From assembly GCF_008704495.1 (NCBI RefSeq), contig NZ_CP023699.1, positions 6,572,001-6,636,000 of the forward strand: a DNA stretch of 64,000 nucleotides, written 5' to 3'. The stretch is from Streptomyces kanamyceticus (GTDB lineage Bacteria > Actinomycetota > Actinomycetes > Streptomycetales > Streptomycetaceae). Positions 26,670 to 33,905 of the stretch are shown piece after piece; position 1 is the first letter of the stretch; each line of letters begins with the position of its first letter. The notes beneath the pieces were generated by a model. It saw only the letters and a list, made by a program, of their open reading frames with translations. It ran no database searches and was not told where the DNA came from. Position numbers and translations under genes: made by a program.

Positions 26670-27225
26670 GTTTCCCTCGGCGTGGCCGTGCCGGTGTCTC
26701 GTCCCGCCCGCCCGCCCCCTCCGTGTGTGGCCGTCTGCCTCTGGCCAGGGGAGGCCCACCGGGGCTGGTCCGGATGCGGGCCTGAGGCGAGGCTGCCACC
26801 CCCTCTCGTCTCGCCGCGTTGATCCCCGTTCCTTTCGGTGCTGTTGTGTCGGACTTGGTTTCGCAGCCTGGCTGCTCTGCTGGGTCGAGCCGCGCCCTGT
26901 TTCCCTCGGCGTGGTCGTGCCGGTGCCTCGTCCCGCCCGCCCGCCCCCTCCGCGTGTGGCCGTCTGCCTCTGGCCGGGGGAGGCCCACCGGGGCTGGTCC
27001 GGATGCGGGCCTGAGGCGAGGCTGCCACCCCCTCTCGTCTCGCCGCGTTGATCCCCGTCCCTTTCGGCGCTGTTGTGCCGGACTTGGTTCCGCAGCCTCG
27101 CTGCTCTGCTGGGTCGAGCCGCGCCCTGTTTCCCTCGGCGTGGTCGTGCCGGTGCCTCGTCCCGCCCGCCCGCCCCCTCCGCGTGTGGCCGCTTGCCTCT
27201 GGCCGGGGGAGGCCCGCCGGGGCTG
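26670..27225. repeat. 229-bp tandem repeats, two full copies and one partial
   Basis: The sequence GTTTCCCTCGGCGTGG starts at 26670 (one base different), 26899 and 27128, an exact 229-base period. Copies one and two agree over almost their whole length with scattered point differences. The third diverges after about 95 bases. Because 229 is not a multiple of three, any reading frame shifts from copy to copy, which argues against coding. Confidence 0.9.
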
Positions 27226-27470
27226 CTCCGGGTCCGGGTCCCAGGCAAGGGCCGCCTCTCTCCCCCCGGGTGGGGCGCCGCGTCGATGCCCGTCCGAGTA
27301 GGGGTGGTGCCGAGTTGGGCCTGCGCCTCGCCCCGCATGCTCGCCCCTCTCGGCTCGGCCTCATGCCGTCGGCCAGTGGGGTGGTAGTCCGGTGTGGGAC
27401 AAGGGAGTTGGAGTTGGTCGGGAGGTTGGGTCGATGGGGGCCGCCCGGTTTCTCGGAGCGTGGCGGTTCC

Positions 27471-27547
27471 GGGACGGGAGTAAAGGGCGCTCCTGCGTCG
27501 CGTCGGCTGCGCCGATTGCGCTGCGCTCCACCCTTGACTCCCGTCCC
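27471..27547. repeat. Imperfect 17-bp inverted repeat enclosing 43 bases
   Basis: GGGACGGGAGTAAAGGG at 27471-27487 pairs with CCCTTGACTCCCGTCCC at 27531-27547 with one mismatch. The enclosed 43 bases are rich in GCG/CGC alternations and could form further stems. It separates the two tandem arrays. It could be a structured RNA, a terminator or a repeat-element end. Confidence 0.6.
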
Positions 27548-27596
27548 TGCACCGCAGGTTGAAGCCGACCGGGCCGCCCAGGGGTGAGGCGGCGGG

Positions 27597-28260
27597 CTTC
27601 GCTGCTCGGGCCATTCCGTCGTTGCCGGGTGCGGGCCGGCTCACCGTGTGCCGCTGCTACGGGCGTGGGCTTGGCCCGCCGGTTCGGCTTTGCTGCGTGG
27701 GGCATTGCGTTGTGTCGCCGGGTGCGGGCCGGTTCACCGTGTGGCGCTGCTGCGGGCGTGGGCTTGGCCTGCCGGTTCGGCTTTGCTGTGTGGGGCATTG
27801 CGTTGCGTTGCCGTGTGCGGGCCGGTTCATCGTGGGTCGTTGGCACGGGCGTGGGCTTGGTCCACGGGTTCGGCTTTGCTGTGTGGGGCATTGCGTTGTG
27901 TCGCCGTGTGCGGGCCGGTCCACCGTGGGTCGTTGGCACGGGCGTGGGCTTGGTCCACGGGTTCGGCTTTGCTGTGTGGGGCATTGCGTTGCGTTGCCGG
28001 GTGCGGGCCGGTCCACCGTGTGGCGCTGCTGCGGGCGTGGGCTTGGCCCGCCGGTTCGGGTTCGTTGCTGGGGGCATCCCCTCGCATTGTCGGGTGCGGG
28101 GCGGCGCCATCGTGATGGTGGGCGGGCTGCTTCCTCGCGGGGATGTCGCTTTGCCGGGTGCGGGCCGGTTCGTCGTGCGTGGCTGTCTCGGGCAGGGATC
28201 GGTCCGTTGCCCGGCCTCGTCGTTCGGGGCGTCGCCCTTCGTTGCCGAGTGCGGGGCGGA
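27597..28260. repeat. 93-bp tandem repeats, five clear units plus decayed ends
   Basis: GTGCGGGCCGG begins at 27629, 27722, 27815, 27908 and 28001, an exact 93-base period. Weaker matches follow at 28094, 28158 and 28249, and a partial unit at the left end. Units three and four share a variant block (GTGGGTCGTTGGCACG) where the others have GTGTGGCGCTGCTGCG. This suggests duplication of a two-type pattern. All six frames stay open through the array. GC3 in the frames inspected is only about 75%, unlike the real genes here, so coding is unlikely. Confidence 0.85.
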
Positions 28261-28515
28261 TCGTCGCGGGCACGTGACGCGGTCGTGTGGGGTGGGCGGC
28301 ACCCCCGTCGACAGCGCATCCGCGATGTTGGCCCAGCCCCGCCGGGCGGCCGCCAGGTCGCCGGGTGGTCAGGTGGTCAGGTGGTCAGTCGGGTGATGCA
28401 ACGCCCCAACCCCCCGCGGGGCGACCGCCATCCGACGCCCACCACGAACCGGCACCAGTCCCGGGACCTCGCGGATGACGTCGGGAACCCGCCAGCTCCT
28501 CCCGCGTCAGCGGCC

Positions 28516-28521
28516 TAGCGT
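28516..28521 (+). promoter_or_regulatory. -10 element (TAGCGT) for a leaderless transcript
   Basis: TAGCGT ends seven bases before the ATG at 28529 and there is no Shine-Dalgarno, the usual arrangement for leaderless Streptomyces genes. No clear -35 was found. Confidence 0.55.
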
Positions 28522-28528
28522 CGCGGGC

Positions 28529-28954
28529 ATGTCAGAGCAGAGCCGCACCATCGTCGAGAACGCGTGGAAGGCGTTCGCCAGTCACGACGGCGAGCGGATC
28601 TCCGCCGTCTTCACCGAGGACGCCGAGTGGCTGGCGCCCCCGGGGAACGCCACTGCCGTCGCGCTGGAGGGCCCTAGCCATCTGGTCGGCAGGAAGGCGA
28701 TCGTGCAGTTCCTCGCCAGTGACTTTCCCCGCCTCTTCGTACGCGACGTCACCGTCACCTTTCACGGGTTCTACGCCGACGGCAATCGGGTCATCGTGGA
28801 AGAGACCATGACGGCGACCTTGGCCAACGGCAACCACTACGCCAACGACTACTGCTTCGTGTTCGAGCTCCGGGACGGGCTCATCCACCGGGTCCGCGAG
28901 TACATGGACACGGCCCGCGCGCACCGCATGGTCTTCGGCGAGGCTCCGCGGTAG
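28529..28954 (+). CDS. SnoaL-like / NTF2-fold protein (141 aa)
   Basis: Small soluble protein of the NTF2 fold, a family that includes polyketide cyclases, isomerases and many binding proteins. Signs: VENAWKAFASHDGERISAVF (N-terminal helices), FTEDAEWLAPP, VGRKAIVQFL, and the C-terminal strand pair ending RVREYMDTARAHRMVFG. The catalytic role cannot be read from the sequence. It stands alone: repeats lie upstream and a terminator downstream. The leaderless start is set by the TAGCGT box. Confidence 0.8.
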   Translation: MSEQSRTIVENAWKAFASHDGERISAVFTEDAEWLAPPGNATAVALEGPSHLVGRKAIVQFLASDFPRLFVRDVTVTFHGFYADGNRVIVEETMTATLANGNHYANDYCFVFELRDGLIHRVREYMDTARAHRMVFGEAPR

Positions 28955-28969
28955 GCCGTCCGACGCCTG

Positions 28970-28998
28970 CTGCCCCCGGCGCGATGCGCCAGGGGCAG
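28970..28998 (+). terminator. Hairpin terminator after the SnoaL-like gene
   Basis: A 12-bp stem with one mismatch and loop GAT lies 15 bases after the stop codon and is followed by a T-rich stretch (TGGTTTGTGGTTCTTC). Confidence 0.7.
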
Positions 28999-29032
28999 TG
29001 GTTTGTGGTTCTTCTCAGTGCGACGTCAGTCG

Positions 29033-29281
29033 TCAGCGGTAAAAAATGGGCATGATGTGCTTGCTGTCGTCGCACCACACCTCGTTGTACCCGGCGTCGT
29101 GAGCCAACGGAAGCTCCGACGCCTCGCACGCCGCCTTCGAGGGGTAGGCCTCGGCGCCGATGGGGACCCAGCCCGCGCCGGGCGGGTCGGCGGCGAAGGC
29201 GGTGGTGCTGGTCAGTGGAATGGCGATTGCCGCCGCGCCGACAGCGAGACTGACACCGATACGAGTACGCCACGACTTCAT
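29033..29281 (-). CDS. Small secreted protein with two cysteines (82 aa)
   Basis: Not a recognised family. A clear signal peptide (MKSWRTRIG, hydrophobic core, cleavage after about residue 30 at AFA-ADPP) leaves a mature chain of about 52 residues. Its two Cys (in KAACEAS and EVWCDDS) could form one disulfide. GWVPIGAEAYPSKAACEA looks like the short secreted proteins common in Streptomyces. The ATG has GGGAGAA upstream. G+C is slightly lower than in neighbouring housekeeping genes. Confidence 0.75.
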   Translation of the reverse strand: MKSWRTRIGVSLAVGAAAIAIPLTSTTAFAADPPGAGWVPIGAEAYPSKAACEASELPLAHDAGYNEVWCDDSKHIMPIFYR

Positions 29282-29453
29282 GGTTTTCTCCCTGCTTGTC
29301 CTGCATGTTCTGAGCTGGTCATACTCAGAGGTGTGGCTGAGCCACGGGAGTCATCCTGGGGTGTGGGGTCCGCGTCCCTCCAGGGACCCGGGGGCAACTC
29401 TGCGGCCGCGTGGCGCTGTCCTGGCGTGCGCCCGGCGCCGCCCGAACCGGCCT

Positions 29454-29633
29454 TCAGCGCAGTGACCCCGTGAAGCGGGTCCAGGCCGCCGGGGCCAGGC
29501 GGAGTATCGGGGCGTCGGGGGCAGGGTCCTTGGAATCGCGGACGGCGACAGTTCCGGGGACGTTGCAGGCGACTTCGACGCATTCGTGTGTGTCTGTGCT
29601 GTAGCTGGACTTGGCGAAGTCGAAATCGGTCAC
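29454..29633 (-). CDS. DUF397 protein, partner of the XRE regulator (59 aa)
   Basis: Complete short gene: GTG at 29633, TGA at 29454-29456. The protein begins VTDFDFAKSSYSTDTHECVE and contains VRDSKDP and the Trp-containing end AAWTRFTGSL, the DUF397 pattern. It follows the XRE/DUF5753 gene by three bases. XRE-DUF397 pairs (Scr1/Scr2 and WhiJ-type clusters) control development and antibiotic production in Streptomyces, the small protein binding and modulating the regulator. Confidence 0.88.
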   Translation of the reverse strand: MTDFDFAKSSYSTDTHECVEVACNVPGTVAVRDSKDPAPDAPILRLAPAAWTRFTGSLR

Positions 29634-29636
29634 GGT

Positions 29637-30518
29637 TCACATTCCTTTACGGATGCTGTCGATAAGCGTGATGGAGTCGCGTGGGGCCAGGCTAAGCCGG
29701 GATGTCCGGTCGAACAGGACGCTGAATGTGTTGCTTTCCACCTCGTCCTCCACCCAGGCCATCCCCGTGATGGTGTCGCTCTGGACTACATCGAGGGCCT
29801 CGTCCTCCGCGAAGGAGATGATGCTGAACGGCCCCGCGATGCATGGGTGCGCGCCAGCACGGAACGGGAGCACTTGCAGGCGTACGTTCGGCAGTTCAAC
29901 GAGTTCCAGAAGGCGTTCCAACTGGGCTTGCATGACAGTGGGCCCGCCGACCTGTTGGCGCAGGGCGGCCTCCCAGATGACCGCGTACAACTGGAGAGGT
30001 CTCTCGCCCAACAGCCGTTCCTGGCGCCTCTGTTTGACGACGGCCCGGCGTTCGATGTCGTCTGGATCGACCCAGGAGCCCTCGCTGACGCAGAGCGCGC
30101 GGGTGTACTCGGGGATCTGGAGCAGGCCGGGAACCAACGATGACTGCCAGCTGCGGACGCGGCTGGCGACGTCTTCCATCGCGATGTATTCCGCCATGAC
30201 GTCGGTGTCTGGCGAGATGGTTCGCCACCAGCCCTTCGCCTTCCGGCGCTCTCGATCGAGCTTCGCCAATTCCAGGAGTCGGGCTACGGACTTGGGTTCC
30301 TCCAACCCGTAGAACTCGCACAGCACGCGGATGTCCGGGTCCCGCATTGGTACCCAGCCTCGCTCCATCTTCACGATCTTCGTGCCGGTCGCGTTGATGG
30401 ACTCAGCGGCCTGCTGCTGGGTCTTTCCTGCGGCATCGCGCAGTCGAAGCAGTTCTCCACCGAGCCTGCGGGCCAGGACAGTTGAGACCTGTCCCTGTCG
30501 GGGCCGAGTTGATCGCAT
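29637..30518 (-). CDS. XRE-family regulator with DUF5753 domain (293 aa)
   Basis: DNA-binding regulator. The helix-turn-helix is in the first 80 residues (GGELLRLRDAAGKTQQQAAE then INATGTKIVKMERG). The C-terminal DUF5753 domain (about 105-290) includes SSLVPGLLQIPEYTRAL and QLQVLPF-like text (VRLQVLPFRAGAH). The ATG at 30518 gives the family N-terminus; an in-frame GTG at 30566 with its own purine-rich upstream is an alternative. It forms a pair with the DUF397 gene downstream and is divergent from a broken ATPase gene, the WhiJ/Scr1 cluster layout. Confidence 0.88.
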   Translation of the reverse strand: MRSTRPRQGQVSTVLARRLGGELLRLRDAAGKTQQQAAESINATGTKIVKMERGWVPMRDPDIRVLCEFYGLEEPKSVARLLELAKLDRERRKAKGWWRTISPDTDVMAEYIAMEDVASRVRSWQSSLVPGLLQIPEYTRALCVSEGSWVDPDDIERRAVVKQRRQERLLGERPLQLYAVIWEAALRQQVGGPTVMQAQLERLLELVELPNVRLQVLPFRAGAHPCIAGPFSIISFAEDEALDVVQSDTITGMAWVEDEVESNTFSVLFDRTSRLSLAPRDSITLIDSIRKGM

Positions 30519-30569
30519 CACGGTCACAGTGTGTCCCACTGCCTTCGATACGACGACGAGTTTCACTCT

Positions 30570-30589
30570 TTCAGGAAGAACTTCCTGAA
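30570..30589. promoter_or_regulatory. Perfect 9-bp-arm palindrome between the XRE gene and the divergent ATPase
   Basis: TTCAGGAAG and CTTCCTGAA separated by AA form a perfect palindrome. It lies between the divergent genes and touches the alternative GTG start of the XRE gene, so autoregulation by the XRE protein is the simplest reading. Confidence 0.6.
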
Positions 30590-30682
30590 GTTGATTGCTC
30601 TCGGAGTTTCACGGCGGCTACGTTCAGCGCTCAACCGCTAACCCAGCGGAGCGACTTGCCGCACAAGGAGGTGCGCGTCACC

Positions 30683-31169
30683 ATGGCCGAACCAGCCCGC
30701 TCGGACCCGGTGCCCCAACCAGCCGTACTCCGGGAGGACCGTCTCGACTACACCCCGCAGGCCCGCAGCGTCGGCCTCGCCCGCCGCAGGGCCGCCCGCC
30801 TCGTCACGGAGTGGGGGGCACCCCGCCCTCGCCGGTGACGCCGCCCTCGTCGTATCCGAGCTGATGACCAACGCCCTCCTCCGCGAGCGCCTGATCCGCG
30901 TACGGATCGCCCTCACCGCCGACGCCCTCCGCGTCGAGGTCACCGACCCGCGCGGCGAGCGTCTGCCGGAGCCGCGTGCGGCGGAGGGCGGGGATCAGTT
31001 CGGGCGCGGGCTGCTGCTGGTGGGGGCGCTGGCCGACCGGTGGTGGTGCGAGCTGTGCGACGTTGGGAAAACGGTGTGCGCGGAGTGGCGCGTCCCGGCC
31101 CGCCGTGCGGCGCGTGGCGTGGTGTGCCATCTGGCGATGGACACGAAGGGGCGACTGGAATGGCGCTAG
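30683..31169 (+). pseudogene. Anti-sigma-factor-like HATPase, frameshifted
   Basis: The start (ATG 30683 behind AAGGAGGT) and first 44 residues belong to an RsbW/SpoIIAB-type ATP-binding protein (LTPQARSVGLARRRAARLV-like text). After a run of six G at 30813-30818 the frame runs into TGA. If one G is dropped, translation continues as HPALAGDAALVVSELMTNAL, the conserved N box with the Mg-binding Asn, and on through GRGLLLVGALADRW to 31169. The full product would be about 161 aa. One inserted G is therefore the whole defect: a recent mutation, a phase-variable tract or a sequencing error. ATPases of this type are usual third members of WhiJ-like clusters. Confidence 0.85.
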
Positions 31170-31219
31170 CGTGGCCATGTGCCGCACCGGTGCTGGAAGA
31201 GCAGAAGGGACGGTCACCG

Positions 31220-31573
31220 ATGACCATGCCGCATGTGGACGGGGACAGCCCGATCATCCCCGCGCCCGAGCTGACACTGCCCGCCCTACGACAGGCCGTC
31301 GCGACAGTTGCTCCTGCCCGGCTCCCTGAGTTCTTCGAAGACCTTCAGAAGGCGTTCGTACGCGCTGGGGACGAGGACAGTGTCGTACCCATCCGGATGT
31401 TCTATCGGCAGTGGGCTGTCGTGGTCGAGATCGAGCGGTACCCCGATACGGCCAGGCGCCTGCACGCCGCCGAGCGGGCACTGAGCAGCCCCGACTCAGC
31501 AGAGCGCGACCGGGCGGTACGCGAAGCCGGTGACATCGTGCGCGCCGCACATCGCGAGGTCGAGGGTGGCTGA
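31220..31573 (+). CDS. DUF6247-like small protein, possible antitoxin (117 aa)
   Basis: Small acidic cytoplasmic protein. The pattern PALRQAVATVAPARLPEFFE followed by a central helix and WAVVVEIERYPDTARRL resembles the DUF6247 family, widespread in actinobacteria and often next to small toxin-like genes. The ATG at 31220 has AAGGGA upstream. A TAGCGT element at 31167-31172, overlapping the stop of the broken ATPase gene, may be its -10 box. Its end overlaps the next gene by eight bases, so both are translated together. Family assignment is from memory of the pattern. Confidence 0.7.
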   Translation: MTMPHVDGDSPIIPAPELTLPALRQAVATVAPARLPEFFEDLQKAFVRAGDEDSVVPIRMFYRQWAVVVEIERYPDTARRLHAAERALSSPDSAERDRAVREAGDIVRAAHREVEGG

Positions 31574-31817
31574 ATGGAGTTGGGAGTACTACCAGGACGA
31601 CCTGATGGACGGGCTGCCGGACATCGCACGCGGTGAGGCCGAGCGGCTGGCCAACGAGATCGCCATCCGCGAATCCATGGTCTTCCTGGAGGGGGCCGCG
31701 TACACCGGGCCCGGCCCGGGCCTGCGTACCGAAGCGCGAGGCAAGCTCATGCTCAACTACCTGACCGATGTACGGGGAGAGCGGATCGTGGTGGTTCAGG
31801 TGAGCTGGTTCGGATGA
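31566..31817 (+). CDS. Small RelE/ParE-like protein, possible toxin (83 aa)
   Basis: GTG at 31566 starts inside the previous gene. The product has an N-terminal helical pair (DDLMDGLPDIARGEAERLAN) and a C-terminal run of strands (GKLMLNYLTDVRGERIVVVQ) like the RelE/ParE toxin fold. The usual catalytic His/Arg/Tyr set is not obvious. Size, overlap and position after a DUF6247-like gene suggest a type II toxin-antitoxin pair. A strong bidirectional terminator follows 19 bases after the stop. Confidence 0.65.
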   Translation: MAEWSWEYYQDDLMDGLPDIARGEAERLANEIAIRESMVFLEGAAYTGPGPGLRTEARGKLMLNYLTDVRGERIVVVQVSWFG

Positions 31818-31835
31818 CAGGGCGATGACAGACAT

Positions 31836-31882
31836 ACGTGAAGGGGGCGCCCGGAGGATTTCTCCGGGCGCCCCCTTCACGT
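31836..31882. terminator. Bidirectional terminator with perfect 21-bp arms
   Basis: Arms 31836-31856 and 31862-31882 pair perfectly around the loop GATTT. It separates the plus-strand gene pair from the minus-strand MscS gene and serves both. Confidence 0.92.
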
Positions 31883-31902
31883 AGAGGGGAGAGGCCCCCT
31901 TG

Positions 31903-32979
31903 TTACTTCGCCAGGTTCGGCGGCGGTATCGGCGCCGATGCCAGGGACTGGGGAGACGTCGCCGAGGCGTACGCGGAGGGGGCCGACATGCCTGCCGTGG
32001 GGTCGGTCGGCGCCTCCTCCGTGGGGAGCGGGAGGCCGCCTACGATGCGGATGCCCGCCTCGTCGAAGGCGTGCTTGATGCGCCAGCGCAGTTCGCGTTC
32101 GACGCCCAGGGACTTGCCCGGCATCGTCTTGGCGGAGACGCGTACGACCATGGAGTCCAGCAGGACGCTGTCCAGGCCGAGGATCTCGATCGGGCCCCAC
32201 AGGCGCTCGTTCCACGGCTCGTCCTTGGCCATGGTCTCGCCGACCGACGTGAGGGTCTCCTTGACCTTGTCCAGGTCCTCGTCGGGGCGGACCGTGACGT
32301 CGACGCCCGCCGTGGACCAGCCCTGGGAGAGGTTGCCGATGCGCTTGACCTCGCCGTTGCGGACGTACCAGATCTCGCCGTTGTCGCCGCGCAGCTTCGT
32401 GACGCGCAGGCCGACCTCTATGACCTCGCCGGACGCCACACCCGCGTCGATGGAGTCGCCCACGCCGTACTGGTCCTCGAGGATCATGAAGACGCCGGAG
32501 AGGAAGTCCGTGACGAGGTTGCGCGCGCCGAAGCCGATCGCGACGCCCGCCACACCGGCGGAGGCGAGCAGCGGCGCCAGGTTGATCTCGAACGTGCCGA
32601 GGATCATCAGCGCGGCGGTGCCCAGGATCAGGAAGGACGCCACCGAACGCAGGACCGAACCGATGGCGTGGGAGCGCTGGCGGCGGCGCTCCACGTTGAC
32701 CAGGAGGCCGCCGAGCGCGGTGCCGTCCACGGCCTGCGCCGTGCGGTTCATGCGGTCTATCAGCTTGGTGATGGCGCGGCGGACGATGACGCGCAGGACG
32801 ATCGCTATCGCGACGATCAGCACGATGCGCAGGCCGATGCCGAGCCAGGTGGACCAGTTCTGCTCCACCCAGCTGGCCGCGTTCGTGGCGCTTTCCTGGG
32901 CGTCCTCGAACGTGGGCGGCTTCGACGTCGACTTGTCGTCCGGGTCCGTTCCGGCAGCCGACAGGACGGACAAGAGCAC
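31903..32979 (-). CDS. MscS-family mechanosensitive channel (358 aa)
   Basis: Membrane channel that opens on membrane tension to relieve osmotic shock. An N-terminal extracellular segment is followed by helices at about 48-70, 105-125 and 135-160. The pore helix carries the Gly/Ala pattern LLASAGVAGVAIGFGARNLV, then FLSGVFMILEDQYGVGDSID begins the beta domain. The C-terminus is Pro/Ser/Ala-rich and disordered. The GTG at 32979 has GGAGG at nine bases; the longer open frame (from 33039) has no ribosome site. Confidence 0.93.
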   Translation of the reverse strand: MLLSVLSAAGTDPDDKSTSKPPTFEDAQESATNAASWVEQNWSTWLGIGLRIVLIVAIAIVLRVIVRRAITKLIDRMNRTAQAVDGTALGGLLVNVERRRQRSHAIGSVLRSVASFLILGTAALMILGTFEINLAPLLASAGVAGVAIGFGARNLVTDFLSGVFMILEDQYGVGDSIDAGVASGEVIEVGLRVTKLRGDNGEIWYVRNGEVKRIGNLSQGWSTAGVDVTVRPDEDLDKVKETLTSVGETMAKDEPWNERLWGPIEILGLDSVLLDSMVVRVSAKTMPGKSLGVERELRWRIKHAFDEAGIRIVGGLPLPTEEAPTDPTAGMSAPSAYASATSPQSLASAPIPPPNLAK

Positions 32980-33261
32980 GGCTGGTACCTCCAGGTATCG
33001 CGGCCTGCCCAGAAGATGCCCCGGGCAGAAGCACCACACTAACGGGGCATTGTGTGTGGATCGTTGTGATGTTCGAGGGAGAGACGGTGCTCACCTGGGG
33101 AAGAACCGGGTGACGTCCTGCCGCCCGTCGCCGCTGTGGTCGAAAACACTTCAAGGCCGTTACCGGCACATGGTGGCGCCACGACCAGGCATGAGGGGAG
33201 ACTGGCAACAGATCGTCCCGGCGCGAGCCACGCGCCGCCGGCGTACAAGGAGGCATCCGCC

Positions 33262-33798
33262 GTGCCGCATGTCTTGGTCCTCAACGCGTCGTACGAGCCA
33301 CTCGGCGTCGTACCGCTCCGCCGCGCGCTCGTCCTCGTCCTGGAGAACAAGGCTCTCTGCCTCGAGGAATCCGGCGCCTTCATGCACAGCGCAACGCGCA
33401 CCGTCCCCGCACCCAGCGTGGTCCGCCTCAAGCGGTTCGTGCGGGTCCCCTACCGGGGGCCCGTTCCTCTGACCAGGCGGGCACTGTTCGCCCGCGACGG
33501 CGGTCGGTGCATGTACTGCGGTGGCGTCGCAACCAGCGTCGACCACGTCATTCCGAAGAGCCGGGGCGGCCAGCACGCCTGGGACAACGTGGTGGCTTCC
33601 TGCCGCCGCTGCAACCACGTCAAGGCCGACCGGCACCTGTTGGAGCTGGGCTGGCGGCTGCGGCACAAGCCCGCGCCGCCCTCGGGCCTCGCGTGGCGCA
33701 TCATCGGGACCGGACATAGGGATCCGCGCTGGCTGCCGTATTTGCAGCCGTTCGGCGCGGAGGACGCGATGGCCCGGATCGATGGCATTTCTGCCTAG
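33262..33798 (+). CDS. HNH endonuclease family protein (178 aa)
   Basis: A conserved actinobacterial HNH protein. The N-terminal part starts VPHVLVLNASYEPLGVVPLR, the core has CMYCGG, the catalytic DHVIPKSRGG and CRRCNHVKADR: two CxxC pairs binding a structural zinc and the HNH metal site with the Asp-His. It is chromosomal and stands alone, so it is not obviously a restriction or homing enzyme. A role in DNA repair has been suggested for such proteins but is not proven. Start GTG at 33262 behind AAGGAGG. Confidence 0.9.
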   Translation: MPHVLVLNASYEPLGVVPLRRALVLVLENKALCLEESGAFMHSATRTVPAPSVVRLKRFVRVPYRGPVPLTRRALFARDGGRCMYCGGVATSVDHVIPKSRGGQHAWDNVVASCRRCNHVKADRHLLELGWRLRHKPAPPSGLAWRIIGTGHRDPRWLPYLQPFGAEDAMARIDGISA

Positions 33799-33812
33799 AA
33801 CTCGATCCGGGC
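33772..33812 (+). terminator. Terminator overlapping the HNH gene end
   Basis: GCCCGGATCGA (33772-33782) pairs with TCGATCCGGGC (33802-33812) around a 19-base loop that contains the stop codon, followed by CTTTGTCGTTCT. The hairpin is thus partly encoded in the last codons. Confidence 0.7.
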
Positions 33813-33905
33813 CTTTGTCGTTCTGAGAGGAGTGAGCGACGCAGCGGGCGCACGGTTGCACGTGGGGGCGTGCGGCTCTGCGAGGCGTGCGGGAGTGCGC
33901 GGTCG

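Larger units (their letters stand above)
26191..28528. other. 2.3-kb gene-free region carrying two tandem repeat arrays
   Basis: No convincing gene. Long open frames exist in all directions but change frame across the 229-bp array, lack normal GC3 bias, have no plausible ribosome sites and give Arg/Pro/Gly/Cys-rich products of no family. The region holds a 229-bp array, an imperfect hairpin and a 93-bp array, listed separately. The left 150 bases should carry the DUF4232 gene promoter. Confidence 0.7.

Noticed and set aside
26310..27644. 444-codon minus-strand open frame across the 229-bp array
   Set aside because: No ribosome site, Arg/Pro/Gly-rich composition, and frame changes between repeat copies.
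27597..28260. CRISPR array
   Set aside because: The period is uniform but there are no unique spacers; the whole unit repeats.
27361..28302. 313-codon minus-strand frame with 31-residue repeats
   Set aside because: All six frames are open through the array, GC3 is about 75%, and no start signal is seen. Kept as a finding only.
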